Part shown: piece by piece, positions 26,192 through 35,763 of the stretch
How positions within the stretch are numbered: position 1 is the stretch's first letter
Layout: each line of letters opens with the position of its first letter
From: Tunturibacter psychrotolerans
GTDB lineage: Bacteria > Acidobacteriota > Terriglobia > Terriglobales > Acidobacteriaceae
Length of the DNA: 64,000 nt
Direction: 5' to 3'
NCBI RefSeq assembly: GCF_040359615.1
Contig: NZ_CP132942.1
Coordinates: 1,798,001 to 1,862,000 of the forward strand
Made by a program: the position numbers and the translations under genes
Notes under the pieces: generated by a model
The model's database searches: none
Seen by the model: the letters and a program-made list of their open reading frames with translations, nothing else
What the model was told of the DNA's origin: nothing

Positions 26192-26905
26192 ATGCGCGTT
26201 CAGAAAGCAGCGATTTGCATCTTCCTCGCTTCAGCGTTGCTCCTCTCGGTTCCGTTAGCCAGCGAACTGACAGTCAGCCATTATCGTCGCTGGTACGCGT
26301 CGAGACTACTCTCCGCATTGCGACAGATCCGGCCTGGCACCACTACCGAGGAACAGGCTCGCGCAGCACTCAAGCCGTTTTCCGCTTATGAAGATGGATC
26401 GGATACGCGGCGCGCGGGAACCGTTTCCAGTCAGCTCGGATATCAGTTTTACAACTCCCCGGAGTGGGTCACTTCGCTCGCGTACCACCTTAGATTTATT
26501 CCGATTCGCCTGACGCTACCTTGGACCCTGTTTGAGGCTCATCTCGATTTCACAGATGGGCTAGTCGCGGGTATTCACATCATAGAAATGCAGGAGGACC
26601 AACCCGGATTCCCTCATCCAAATTCCGCGTCCGTCACCGTGGTTTCCAATCGAAATGGGCAAATTGCCAGAAGCCTCTACGACGGTACCCCCTCTGAGAA
26701 CTTCAACGGTTACTGGGAATACTCCCGAAGCACCGGCCAGGCGGATCAGAGCGGAAACCCGACGAGCTTTAGTTGTTGCCATGCCAGATTCATCAGGCTG
26801 GACGAGCGAGCCACACCCGCTGAACGCTCGCAAGCACTAGACTTTCAACTGCATTGTTTGACGTCCATTCTGCGCTGCAAAGACGACCGGCAGATCCTTC
26901 CCTGA
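26192..26905 (+). CDS. Exported hypothetical protein between trpG and trpE
   Basis: From the ATG at 26192 (after GAGGGA) it has 237 residues. An upstream ATG at 26186 would add two. A hydrophobic N-terminus ('AAICIFLASALLLSVPLASE') looks like an uncleaved or cleavable signal. The rest has no recognised domain. It contains 'PGTTTEEQARAALKPFSAY' near residue 50, a pattern found in small periplasmic beta/alpha proteins, and several cysteines ('FSCCHARF', 'LHCLTSILRC'). It is on the opposite strand to trpG and trpE, so it is not part of their operon. Function unknown. Confidence 0.6.
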   Translation: MRVQKAAICIFLASALLLSVPLASELTVSHYRRWYASRLLSALRQIRPGTTTEEQARAALKPFSAYEDGSDTRRAGTVSSQLGYQFYNSPEWVTSLAYHLRFIPIRLTLPWTLFEAHLDFTDGLVAGIHIIEMQEDQPGFPHPNSASVTVVSNRNGQIARSLYDGTPSENFNGYWEYSRSTGQADQSGNPTSFSCCHARFIRLDERATPAERSQALDFQLHCLTSILRCKDDRQILP

Positions 26906-26928
26906 CTGATGCGACGCAAACCAGACCC

Positions 26929-28458
26929 TTAGACTCCCCTTGCCCGCTCAATCGCCCTAACTACCGCTCGCGCCTTATTCACTGACTCCTCAAACTCTTT
27001 CTCAGGCACCGAATCCGCCACGATCCCGCCACCCGCTTGAAAGTGTCCCTGCTCCCCATTCATAAACAGCGTCCGAATCGCGATACAAGAATCCAGATTC
27101 CCACTGAAGTCCGCATACAGCACACTCCCGCCATACACTCCTCGCCGTGCTGGCTCCAGCTCTTCGATTATCTCCATGGCTCGGATCTTCGGTGCTCCGC
27201 TGAGCGTTCCGGCAGGGAAGCAGGCACGGAACGCATCGAGTGCCCCCAACTCCGAACGCAGGGTGCCTTCGAGCGAACTCACCATATGCATCACGTGGCT
27301 ATACCGCTCCACGAACATCAGATCCTTCACCTTCACCGACCCAAACTCACTCACCCGCCCAACGTCGTTCCTTCCGAGGTCGACCAGCATAATATGCTCG
27401 GCCACCTCCTTCTCATCCGCGCGAAGATCCGCCTCCATCGCCCGATCCTTCGCCTCATCCGCACCCCGCGGCCGTGTTCCCGCAATCGGCCGATACTCTA
27501 CCTCCTGCCCGTGTACCCGCACCAGCAGCTCGGGCGAAGACCCTACGATGTGCGCCAAGCTCGGTTTCTTCGCGGCTTTCTCCTCCAGCCCAAACCGCAA
27601 AAAATACATGTAAGGCGAAGGATTCACGATGCGGAGTGCTCGATAGATCTCGAAGGAATCGACCCCCGGCACGCAATCGAACCGTTGCGAGATCACACAC
27701 TGAAATACATCCCCAGAAGCGATGTACTCCTTCGCCTTCTCCACCGCCTTCAAAAACGCAGCCTTCGGAGTACGTGAAGTGATCTTCAACTTTCCCTCAG
27801 GCTTCTTCTTCTTTCTCACTGGCAATGCCGCAGCCAGCCGCTTCTCCATCTTGTTCAGCCGTCGCACCGCGCGCTCGTAGGCGCCTTCGCGAGACTCGCG
27901 CGTCAGGTCCGCCGTAACCATCAGGTGAATCTCCTTCTTCACGTGGTCGAAGGCGAGCACTTGATCGAAGAACATCAGACAGGCATCCGGTACGCCGAGC
28001 TCATCCTTGGCCAGCGAGGGCAACTTCTCAATCTGACGCACGACATCATAAGCAAAGAACCCAACCGCACCTGCCGTAAACGGAGGTAGCCCCGGCAATC
28101 GCGCCGGCGTGTGCCCACTCAGAGCGCGCTTCAGCTCCTCAAAGATATCCCCGTCGAACGTATGCTCCCGCCGTCCTTCGCGAACAGTAATGCGCGTTCC
28201 CCGAGCCGTCATCTTTTTGTATGGCTGAATGCCGATGAAGGTGTAACGGCCAACATGCTCGCCACCTTCGACCGATTCGAGCAGAAACGCTTCCGGCTCG
28301 TCAGAGGCTATACGCAGAAATGCCGAAACCGGAGTCTCGAGGTCTGCCGTCACTGTCCGATAAACGGGCACAAGCGAATGGTTACGGCTTAATTTCAGAA
28401 ATTCGCGAGCGGAGGGAAGGGAGTTGGAGTCAAAAGAAGGCATGGCTACATCCATCAT
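26929..28458 (-). CDS. trpE: Anthranilate synthase component I
   Basis: Converts chorismate to anthranilate, the first step of tryptophan synthesis. The 509-residue product carries the Trp-feedback motif 'LLES' near residue 60 ('EAFLLESVEGGEHVGRYTFIG'-type). The chorismate-binding domain has 'GSSPELLVRVHGQEVEYRPI', 'RNDVGRVSEFGSVKV' and 'GTLSGAPKIRAMEII'. Start could be the MMDVA codon or MPSFD at 28443, which has a weak GGA upstream. It converges with the unknown exported gene. Confidence 0.96.
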   Translation of the reverse strand: MMDVAMPSFDSNSLPSAREFLKLSRNHSLVPVYRTVTADLETPVSAFLRIASDEPEAFLLESVEGGEHVGRYTFIGIQPYKKMTARGTRITVREGRREHTFDGDIFEELKRALSGHTPARLPGLPPFTAGAVGFFAYDVVRQIEKLPSLAKDELGVPDACLMFFDQVLAFDHVKKEIHLMVTADLTRESREGAYERAVRRLNKMEKRLAAALPVRKKKKPEGKLKITSRTPKAAFLKAVEKAKEYIASGDVFQCVISQRFDCVPGVDSFEIYRALRIVNPSPYMYFLRFGLEEKAAKKPSLAHIVGSSPELLVRVHGQEVEYRPIAGTRPRGADEAKDRAMEADLRADEKEVAEHIMLVDLGRNDVGRVSEFGSVKVKDLMFVERYSHVMHMVSSLEGTLRSELGALDAFRACFPAGTLSGAPKIRAMEIIEELEPARRGVYGGSVLYADFSGNLDSCIAIRTLFMNGEQGHFQAGGGIVADSVPEKEFEESVNKARAVVRAIERARGV

Positions 28459-28577
28459 AAATGCAGCTTTATGCGTGTTTTATGTTGGGACGGATACACT
28501 TGACGATGACGGCTCCTCCCCCGTTGGTTCGATTGCACATCGTCGTTCGGCGAGCCTATACTCCTCGAGTTTGGCCA

Positions 28578-28589
28578 CAGACCGGTCTG
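28578..28589. promoter_or_regulatory. Perfect 12-base palindrome upstream of gdhA
   Basis: CAGACCGGTCTG is an exact palindrome in the 167-base gap between the divergent trpE and glutamate dehydrogenase genes, 37 bases before the dehydrogenase start at 28626. It could be an operator. It has no flanking T-run and no match to a site I can name. Confidence 0.35.
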
Positions 28590-28625
28590 GCACAAGCAGT
28601 ATCCTGCTTCTAGCGGAGGCACAAG

Positions 28626-29939
28626 ATGGCCGGAGAATCGCTGATACCAGCAACAGAACAAAGGAAAGTAAAAATGCAGACCCTTACGCTCGAGCAGGAG
28701 ACTAATCCCTGGGAAGCCCAGGCCGCTCGGTTCGACTTCGCCGCACAGAAACTCAATCTCGATCAAGGCATCTGGAAGGTCCTTCGCTACCCATCCCGCG
28801 AACTTATCGTTCACATCCCCGTCGGCATGGATGACGGCTCGATCGAAGTCTTCACCGGCTACCGTGTTCAGCACTCAGTGGCCCGCGGCCCTGCCAAGGG
28901 CGGCATCCGCTACTCCCCAGACGTCTCCCTCGATGAAGTCCGCGCACTCGCCTCCTGGATGACCTGGAAGTGCGCCGTCGTTAACATCCCTTTCGGCGGA
29001 GCCAAGGGCGGCGTCATCTGCGATCCCAAAAAGATGTCCCAGGGTGAACTCGAGCGCATGACTCGCCGCTACACCGCCGAACTCATGGAATTCATCGGAC
29101 CGGAAAAAGATGTTCCCGCGCCCGACATGGGCACCGACGAGCAGACCATGGCATGGATCATGGACACCTACTCCATGCACATGCGCCAGACCGTGAACGC
29201 CGTCGTCACCGGCAAGCCCGTCAACCTCGGCGGCTCACGCGGACGGAAAGAAGCTACTGGCCGTGGAGTCTCCGTCGTCTGCGACGAGGCGATCAAGCAT
29301 CTCGGTATGTCCATTGACGGTTGCCGTGTCATCATTCAAGGCTTCGGCAACGTCGGCTCCAACTCCGCCAAACTGCTCGCGCAGAAGGGCTACACGATCA
29401 TCGGCATCGCCGAGTTTGATGGCGGCCTCTACAACCCAAAAGGAATCGACATTCCGGCCCTGATCGAGCATCGCAAGAACGCTGGCACCATCAACGGCTT
29501 CACCGAGGCCGAGGCCGCCGATAAACGCGAACTCCTCACGTATAACTGCGAGATTCTCATTCCCGCAGCGACCGAAAATGTCATTACCAGCAAGAATGCA
29601 GATCGCATACGCTGCAAGATCCTCTGCGAAGGCGCCAATGGCCCCACCACCACCATCGCCGACGAGATCCTCGCCGACAAGCGGGTCTTCATCATCCCCG
29701 ACATTCTCGCCAACGCTGGCGGCGTTACCACCAGCTACTTCGAGTGGGTGCAGGATCGGATGGGTTACTTCTGGACGGAGGCTGAAGTCAATCAGCGCCT
29801 CGACAACATCATGACCGAGAGCTTCAACGATGTCGTGACCTACGCTCAGAACCACGGAGTCAACAACCGCATCGCCGCGTATATGCTCGCAATCGACCGC
29901 GTAGCCTACACCACCAAGCAGCGCGGTATCTACGCCTAA
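28626..29939 (+). CDS. gdhA: NAD(P)-dependent glutamate dehydrogenase (Glu/Leu/Phe/Val family)
   Basis: Interconverts glutamate and 2-oxoglutarate with ammonia. The product has 437 residues, or 421 from the inner ATG at 28674. Both starts have good SDs (GGAGG at 28615-28619 for 28626; AAGGAAAG for 28674), so N-terminal choice is open. Conserved parts are the lysine-rich '[17 protein letters not shown]', '[13 protein letters not shown]', the '[17 protein letters not shown]' region and the Rossmann motif '[17 protein letters not shown]'. No GAF or CBS regulatory domain is seen. NAD or NADP preference cannot be told from sequence here. Confidence 0.96.
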   Translation: MAGESLIPATEQRKVKMQTLTLEQETNPWEAQAARFDFAAQKLNLDQGIWKVLRYPSRELIVHIPVGMDDGSIEVFTGYRVQHSVARGPAKGGIRYSPDVSLDEVRALASWMTWKCAVVNIPFGGAKGGVICDPKKMSQGELERMTRRYTAELMEFIGPEKDVPAPDMGTDEQTMAWIMDTYSMHMRQTVNAVVTGKPVNLGGSRGRKEATGRGVSVVCDEAIKHLGMSIDGCRVIIQGFGNVGSNSAKLLAQKGYTIIGIAEFDGGLYNPKGIDIPALIEHRKNAGTINGFTEAEAADKRELLTYNCEILIPAATENVITSKNADRIRCKILCEGANGPTTTIADEILADKRVFIIPDILANAGGVTTSYFEWVQDRMGYFWTEAEVNQRLDNIMTESFNDVVTYAQNHGVNNRIAAYMLAIDRVAYTTKQRGIYA

Positions 29940-29960
29940 CTCCTAAATTCGCTGCAATAT

Positions 29961-29993
29961 AAAGGAGGCAGCTCAAAAGGCTGCCTCTTTGGT
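29961..29993 (+). terminator. Terminator candidate after gdhA
   Basis: GAGGCAGC (29965-29972) pairs with GCTGCCTC (29980-29987) over TCAAAAG, extended by A-T and G-U pairs to TTT. The U-run is short (TTTGGTCT). It ends next to the convergent FG-GAP gene (29994) and may stop both transcripts. Confidence 0.6.
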
Positions 29994-32729
29994 CTAGTAG
30001 CAGTTGCTACTGTCATCGGAGCAGTACTCGTCCACCGTGAGCCTTATTTTCGCCGTCACGACGCTCTCAACTTGCCCGGTCCCCGTCCCAATGACTCGAA
30101 TCGTATAGCTTCCGGGCTTCGTCCCCAGGTTCGTGCAGGATCCGCATCCTGTTAGCGAAGCAATCCCGAAGATCGCAACGACGGCAACCAGCAGACTCTT
30201 GATCGCCCGTCTTCGCTTACCGGGTATGAGTATGACAATGAAGGCTGCGAGGATGGTACTCGCAAACGGCAAACTGGCCGTTCTCGATTCAGAATCCGCG
30301 ACCACGCATGATCGTGGAGGCATCACGCTCAGTCGCAGCGTTGTCGTCCCGCCGCTTCCCGGAATCGTCTGTGCTTGAAACGCACACGTCGCCTCTGCCG
30401 GCAGATCTCCGCACGACAGCAATACCGGTGCCGTAGATCCGGTCTGAGGAATCACCGCGACTTGCAGGTTCACCGTTCCGCCCACTGTTGTGGTCGAAGA
30501 ACCAGTTACTGAAATGCTGAACTTATCCGTCATCGTGGCAAGCGGTAGCACCGTCACCGTCACCGGCGCTGAGGTCGATCCCATATGCGTCGCATCGCCC
30601 GAGTACGCCGCCGTCAACGTATGTGTTCCTACGGCGAATCCGGAACCTGCACCAGGTGGGCAACTCGCCGCCTGCGTCACAGCAATTGTGCAAATATTTG
30701 TCGGGCCATCGAAAAAAGAGATTGTTCCCGTCGGTGTACTTCCATCACTCGCGGCGACCCGTGCAGACCCACTCACCACCAGCCCGAAGTAGATCGTCGA
30801 TGGTGTCGAAAGGGTAAAGACTACCGTGGTCGGGATCTCCGGAACAGCCTTTGTCTTGATCCTGTTCAACAACACCGTGATCCCGCCGGTAGTCACACCA
30901 CCGCTCACCGGTGTCGTTAGGCTGCTGATCGCCGTATTCGCGATCACCGTACCGCCATTGGCAATCACCAGATCCGTATATCCATCCTTGTTTACATCGC
31001 CTGCCGAGATGGAGTTGATCCCCATTCCCGCCAGAAAGTGCTCTTCTTCGCCAAAGACTCGTCCCCCGAGATTGTTCTGAACACTAACCACGTATCCGTC
31101 GCTCATCATCAGATCCGGCCGCCCATCGCCATTCACATCGGCCACCGCCAGTTGGTAAAAGTTTCGCGACGGCGACGTCACGACGGGAGCTTCAAAGCCC
31201 CCATCGCTGTTGCCGTACCAGATATAAATCGCGTTCGACGCAGTCGCCGCGGGATGAGCGTGATCGGCGCTGGGGTTGTCATACGCCACGATCACATCCT
31301 GATTGCCATCCCCATCGAGATCTTCGGTCACCAATGCTGCCTGCACAAGACCCGCAGCACGTGGTGCTCCCGGAAGGGAGACGACCTGAGGGCTTGGGGA
31401 AGCACTCACCTTCGAAGTCGTCGGCGTGGCTGCACCAGCAAACGTTCCGTCCCCATTCCCGTGCAGCAGCAGTGCCTGTGACGCCGCCACATTCACGACC
31501 GCGTCCAGATTGTTCGAACCGCTGAACTCTCCCAAAGCTCCGCTCAGTGCAGGTTTCCCTGCCGCAAACGCGCGTGAGCTTCCGAGACTTCCATCCGCGT
31601 CTCCAAGCAGCACTGCGATTCCTTCAGGCGAATCGACTGCCACATCGAGAACTCCATCGCCGTTAAAGTCTCCAGACGCAAAGCTTGTTCGACCCGGTCC
31701 CGCGTTATAGATCCCCCCCAGAGTGAGATTCAAATCACTCTTCTCCAGCAACACGCTCATGCCTGCCGGAGTCGCCGTATAAAAGATCTGTCGTCCTAAG
31801 GCAGCAGTTACCGCGACCAGATGTCCTCCCAGGCCTGTCGTCGCGTCCGCGTTCCCACTTCCGCCCTCCGACACGGTCGAAAAACTTCCATCCGCGTTTC
31901 CATGAAAGATCTCAACCCGTCCATCGATGCCCTCCAACACAAGGTCAGGATGTCCGTCATCGTCTACGTCATACAGCAACATGCTCTGCGCAGCACTTGA
32001 CCCCGCGTAAACCCCTGAAGGAGTCAGCAGTCCATCGCTCGATCCAAGAAAAACGTCTGCAACGCCATTTGTGACAGACTGAATGACCAGGTCGGTATGC
32101 CCATCCCCATTCAAATCAGCAGTCATCATTGGGCCGACACCGCCCTGGAGCTGCGTTCCGACGATCCTCACCAGAGTTCCGCTATCGTCGCTCGTCAATG
32201 TGAACAACGAAGGGTTCGCAGCGTCTTCCACCAGCAGATCCATGTATCCCGTATCGTGCAGCTGCGCGCCCTTGACGTAACGGAACAGAGGTGCAGCCGT
32301 TCCTAAAATCGCGAAGGTTCCAAGCTGCTGTGCAGATGCAAACGTCCCATCGCCGTTCCCCAACGCCAGATACGCTTTCCCAAGTTCAACCGCACCCCAC
32401 ACCCATGCCAGGTCCGCGTGCCCATCATGATTGAAGTCTGCAACAGCAATCGACGCCCCCGCCGTGGGGATTGTCTGGCCGACTGTGAAGGTTCCATCTC
32501 CGTTACTTAACAAAATATGAGTGGTCGATGCAGTCTGGGTAGCACCGTAGTCGGTATAGATCAGGTCCGTCCTGCCGTCACCGTTCAAATCCGCAGCCAC
32601 AACTCCAGATGGCCAGTCTCCGGTCGCGATCACCAAAGGCTGCTGAAACTGCTGGGCCATCGCAGCCAAGGCCGGTAGGCTCAGAGCGCAAAAGGTGATC
32701 GTCTTGGGCAGGACACTTCGGATCAGCAT
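29994..32729 (-). CDS. Secreted FG-GAP/VCBS repeat protein with Ig-like domain and lipobox-like C-terminal module
   Basis: A 911-residue extracellular protein. A signal peptide (about residues 1-25) is followed by at least eight calcium-type FG-GAP/VCBS repeats of the 'AADLNGDGRTDLIYTDYG' and 'DVNGDGRPDLMMSD' kind, typical of integrin-like propellers, over about residues 30-610. A bacterial Ig-like domain ('GSARVAASDGSTPTGTISFF') spans about 635-740. The C-terminal part has hydrophobic stretches around 'KRRRAIKSLLVAVVAIFG', then 'SLTGCGSC', and a last beta-rich segment 'PGSYTIRVIGTGTGQ'. It is probably a surface-bound adhesion or binding protein. Ligand unknown. Confidence 0.88.
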   Translation of the reverse strand: MLIRSVLPKTITFCALSLPALAAMAQQFQQPLVIATGDWPSGVVAADLNGDGRTDLIYTDYGATQTASTTHILLSNGDGTFTVGQTIPTAGASIAVADFNHDGHADLAWVWGAVELGKAYLALGNGDGTFASAQQLGTFAILGTAAPLFRYVKGAQLHDTGYMDLLVEDAANPSLFTLTSDDSGTLVRIVGTQLQGGVGPMMTADLNGDGHTDLVIQSVTNGVADVFLGSSDGLLTPSGVYAGSSAAQSMLLYDVDDDGHPDLVLEGIDGRVEIFHGNADGSFSTVSEGGSGNADATTGLGGHLVAVTAALGRQIFYTATPAGMSVLLEKSDLNLTLGGIYNAGPGRTSFASGDFNGDGVLDVAVDSPEGIAVLLGDADGSLGSSRAFAAGKPALSGALGEFSGSNNLDAVVNVAASQALLLHGNGDGTFAGAATPTTSKVSASPSPQVVSLPGAPRAAGLVQAALVTEDLDGDGNQDVIVAYDNPSADHAHPAATASNAIYIWYGNSDGGFEAPVVTSPSRNFYQLAVADVNGDGRPDLMMSDGYVVSVQNNLGGRVFGEEEHFLAGMGINSISAGDVNKDGYTDLVIANGGTVIANTAISSLTTPVSGGVTTGGITVLLNRIKTKAVPEIPTTVVFTLSTPSTIYFGLVVSGSARVAASDGSTPTGTISFFDGPTNICTIAVTQAASCPPGAGSGFAVGTHTLTAAYSGDATHMGSTSAPVTVTVLPLATMTDKFSISVTGSSTTTVGGTVNLQVAVIPQTGSTAPVLLSCGDLPAEATCAFQAQTIPGSGGTTTLRLSVMPPRSCVVADSESRTASLPFASTILAAFIVILIPGKRRRAIKSLLVAVVAIFGIASLTGCGSCTNLGTKPGSYTIRVIGTGTGQVESVVTAKIRLTVDEYCSDDSSNCY

Positions 32730-33101
32730 GTCGCACGCTCGACCTGTCTTCTCTATCGGCGTCTTGGAGCGAAGGTAGAGGCGCTCTGAGGGGAAAGGAG
32801 TTATGCAGGGGAACTCCCGTCTTCAGCTGCTGCTCAGTGGGAGCTTTTAGGATTGTCTCGGCGAGTATGGGACTTCACTAAACCTCCCAGCCGTCTCGCC
32901 GATAACTCTCAAGAAAGTCTGGCCCTCTGCTGGACAACCTGAATCGTGACAAAGACATGCCCGAGGGAGCGTCGGCCTGCGTTTCTCCATGGCATCACGC
33001 CCTGCAACTTCCGGTCAGCATGAGCCTTTCGCACTTTCGCGCGTCTTACTGTGGCAGAATGCTATTGTTGGTGCCTCTGCCGCGAGCCGCGTAACCTCTC
33101 G
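32730..33101. other. 372-base intergenic region
   Basis: Divergent space between the FG-GAP gene (minus) and pgsA (plus). I see no ORF with family resemblance, no tRNA, and no strong hairpin with a U-run. A GGGGAAAGGAG stretch at about 32798-32808 lies on the plus strand with no credible ORF after it. Confidence 0.5.
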
Positions 33102-33794
33102 ATGAATCTGCCAAACTCCATCACGATGAGCCGTATCGCATGCGTCCCGCTGCTCATCTGGATACTCTCGCCCGTGTTCCCCTTGACGGGTGGTCACGGC
33201 GCCACGGGCCTGCGCGGCGGCGAACAGGAGATCATCGCCAGCATCGTCTTCATCCTCGCCAGCATTACCGATGGCCTCGACGGCTACCTCGCTCGCCGCC
33301 GCAAACAGATCACCACCATGGGTATCCTTCTCGACCCCCTCGCCGACAAGCTCATGGTCACCGCCGCCTACATTATTCTGGTGGCATACAATCCCCGAGT
33401 CGTTCCACCATGGATCGCGGTTCTGGTCATCGGCCGCGAGTTCCTGGTCTCAGGACTACGCAGTATCGCGGCTACCGAAGGCTTCACGATCGAAGCCAGC
33501 GAGATCGGCAAGCTGAAGACTGTCATTCAGATCGTCTCCGTCGTCGCGGCCATCCTCGCGCACCGATGGGACTACTGGAACTGGGGCGGCTACGTCGTCG
33601 GCGTTCACTTCATCGCCGTCACCGCCATCTACTGGATGACCATCGTCTCGATCATCTCTGCGATCGACTACTTCATCGGTTTCTGGCAGAAGATTGACCA
33701 CGCCTCCGACAAACGCCGCAAGCGCCGCAGCTTCGTTCTGAGTCGCAAGCCCAAACCGGTGCCACCGGCAGAGCATCCCTCCCGCATCTCCTAA
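33102..33794 (+). CDS. pgsA: CDP-diacylglycerol-glycerol-3-phosphate 3-phosphatidyltransferase
   Basis: Makes phosphatidylglycerol phosphate, the precursor of phosphatidylglycerol, in the inner membrane. The 230-residue product from ATG at 33102 begins MNLPNSITMSRI. A GTG at 33051 would add 17 non-homologous residues. The catalytic CDP-alcohol motif D-x2-DG-x2-AR-x8-G-x3-D-x3-D is complete ('DGLDGYLARRRKQITTMG', 'LLDPLADKLMV'). Several membrane helices follow. No clear SD precedes the ATG. The basic C-terminal tail ('DKRRKRRSFVLSRKPKPV') is longer than usual. Confidence 0.9.
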   Translation: MNLPNSITMSRIACVPLLIWILSPVFPLTGGHGATGLRGGEQEIIASIVFILASITDGLDGYLARRRKQITTMGILLDPLADKLMVTAAYIILVAYNPRVVPPWIAVLVIGREFLVSGLRSIAATEGFTIEASEIGKLKTVIQIVSVVAAILAHRWDYWNWGGYVVGVHFIAVTAIYWMTIVSIISAIDYFIGFWQKIDHASDKRRKRRSFVLSRKPKPVPPAEHPSRIS

Positions 33795-34036
33795 GTTCCA
33801 GCGGAGTTGCACTTGAACGAAAAATTGATGTGGCCTGAATTTAGGGCCTGTGGCATACTGCTGGTGTCGGAGCGCCCTCCGCTCGACGCACGACCGGGCC
33901 CGTTCTCGGATCGAATCGTCTCCAGCGAACAACACCTATCCGAGTCAATTGTGATGCTTTGCAGGTTTTCCTCATGAGCGAGGAGCCATGCCTCCCCATT
34001 CCCTAAACCGCCTCTTGCGAGGCCTGGAGAAGTCAC

Positions 34037-34225
34037 ATGTCCGACGAAATCATCGCCCTCATCATCACCGTCGCCATCATCGCGCTCTTGTTCGCCTGGG
34101 TGCCACTCCTGAACTTTATCTGCCCGCCCTGTGGTCGCTTCTTTGCTCAACGTCGCATGGAAAAACAAACGAGCGAGAACCAAAAGATCAGGAAACAATC
34201 CTCTGTCGCCGCGATACGGCACTGA
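34037..34225 (+). CDS. Small membrane protein with CPPC motif
   Basis: A 62-residue protein of unknown family. One hydrophobic helix (about residues 5-28, 'IIALIITVAIIALLFAWVPL') is followed by 'NFICPPCGRFFAQRR' and a charged tail ending 'QSSVAAIRH'. The CPPC pair is of the zinc-knuckle or redox-active type. The start follows a weak GGAGAAG SD. It stands alone, 242 bases downstream of pgsA, and converges with the fumarase gene 14 bases later. Confidence 0.55.
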   Translation: MSDEIIALIITVAIIALLFAWVPLLNFICPPCGRFFAQRRMEKQTSENQKIRKQSSVAAIRH

Positions 34226-34239
34226 AGCCGATTCACTCT

Positions 34240-35763
34240 CTATTGCAAGATTGGAATTCCAGCGATTCTACGCGACCACTCCTCCGGACCTGTCGTATGG
34301 ACGCTGGTTCCCTTGGTGTCGACGGCCACGGTCACAGGCATGTCCTGCACTTCGAACTCGTAGATCGCTTCCATTCCGAGGTCCGCGAACGCCAGGACCT
34401 TCGAGCTCTTGATCGCTTTTGAGACCAGATACGCCGCGCCGCCGATTGCAATCAAATATACCGCCTCGAACTCGCGAATCGCCTCGATTCCAGCAGGTCC
34501 ACGCTCTGCTTTGCCAATCATGCCCAGCAAGCCGGTCTCAGCCAGCATCTGCCGTGTGAACTTGTCCATGCGCGTCGCTGTAGTCGGCCCCGCAGGCCCA
34601 ACGGCCTCGTCACGCACTGCCTCCACCGGCCCAACGTAGTAGATGAACCTGTTCTTGAAATCGACTGGCAGTTTTTCGCCTCGCGTCAGCATGTCGGTCA
34701 TTCGTTTGTGCGCAGCATCACGCCCAGTCAACAGCTTGCCCGAGAGCAGAATCACCTCGCCCGGCTTCCACGTCTTCACGTCCTCATGCGTCACTGCGTT
34801 CAGATCGACTCGCCGCGCCGTGTGTACGTCATATTCGAGCTTCGGCCAAGCATCCAGCTTCGGCGGATCTACCATCACCGGTCCGCTTCCATCCAGCTTG
34901 AAGTGGAGATGCCGTGTCGCCGCGCAGTTTGGAATCATCGCGACCGGCAGGTTCGCCGCGTGCGTTGGAAAATCCATGATCTTCACATCAAGCACAGTCG
35001 TCAGGCCGCCCAGCCCCTGCGCACCGATCCCCAACCGATTGACCTTGTGATACAGCTCAATCCGCAGCTCTTCGATCTTCGTCTTGGCTCCCCGCGCGAT
35101 CAACTCCTGCATGTCGATCGGGTCCATCAGCGACTCTTTCGCCATTACCATCGCCTTCTCCGCAGTCCCTCCAATTCCGATCCCGAGCATCCCAGGTGGG
35201 CACCAACCCGCACCCATCGTCGGCACCGTTTTCAGCACCCAGTCCACCAGCGAGTCCGACGGATTCAGCATCGCAAACTTGCTCTTCGCCTCCGAGCCTC
35301 CGCCCTTCGAGGCAACCGTAACGTCAACGTCTCCGCCTTCCACCAGCTCGACCACCACCATCGCCGGTGTGTTGTCACCCGTATTTCTCCTTGTGAACGC
35401 CGGATCTTCAAGGATGCTCGGCCGCAAGACGTTGTCAGCATTCCGCCAAGCTTCGCGCACGCCTTCATCGACCATCTCCTGCATTGTCATCATGCCGCCG
35501 ATGCCAGCCCCCCACCGGACATCCATTCCCACCTTCACAAACGCCGTCACGATCCCGGTGTCCTGGCAGATTGGTCGATGACCCTCAGCACACATGCGCG
35601 AGTTGATCAAAATCTGCGCCATCGCATCCTTGGCGGCGTGGCTCTCTTCCATCTCGTAGGCTCGTGCCAGGTTGGTAATGTAGTCCACCGGGTGATAAAA
35701 GCTGATGTACTGCAGCGCATCCGCCACACTCCGGATAAAGTCGTCCTGCTTGATCGTCGCCAT
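34240..35763 (-). CDS. fumA: Fumarate hydratase class I (single-chain, [4Fe-4S])
   Basis: Catalyses fumarate to malate in the TCA cycle with an oxygen-sensitive [4Fe-4S] cluster. The 507-residue product combines the alpha and beta parts found separately in some bacteria. Likely cluster cysteines lie in 'RPICQDTGIVTAFV', 'GAGWCPPGMLGIGIGG' and 'IPNCAATRHLHF'. The C-terminal part has 'GPTTATRMDKFTRQML' and the C-terminal swivel ('DTKGTSVHTTGPEEW'). E. coli FumA is slightly longer (548). The opening residues MATIKQDDFIRSVADAL suit a cytoplasmic enzyme. Confidence 0.95.
   Translation of the reverse strand: MATIKQDDFIRSVADALQYISFYHPVDYITNLARAYEMEESHAAKDAMAQILINSRMCAEGHRPICQDTGIVTAFVKVGMDVRWGAGIGGMMTMQEMVDEGVREAWRNADNVLRPSILEDPAFTRRNTGDNTPAMVVVELVEGGDVDVTVASKGGGSEAKSKFAMLNPSDSLVDWVLKTVPTMGAGWCPPGMLGIGIGGTAEKAMVMAKESLMDPIDMQELIARGAKTKIEELRIELYHKVNRLGIGAQGLGGLTTVLDVKIMDFPTHAANLPVAMIPNCAATRHLHFKLDGSGPVMVDPPKLDAWPKLEYDVHTARRVDLNAVTHEDVKTWKPGEVILLSGKLLTGRDAAHKRMTDMLTRGEKLPVDFKNRFIYYVGPVEAVRDEAVGPAGPTTATRMDKFTRQMLAETGLLGMIGKAERGPAGIEAIREFEAVYLIAIGGAAYLVSKAIKSSKVLAFADLGMEAIYEFEVQDMPVTVAVDTKGTSVHTTGPEEWSRRIAGIPILQ

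Noticed and set aside
28500..28505. TTGACG as a -35 box of a gdhA promoter
   Set aside because: No acceptable -10 lies 16-19 bases downstream, so I did not call a promoter.
28500..28560. tRNA-like GGTTCGATT in the gdhA upstream region
   Set aside because: No cloverleaf partner stems or acceptor arms can be drawn around it.
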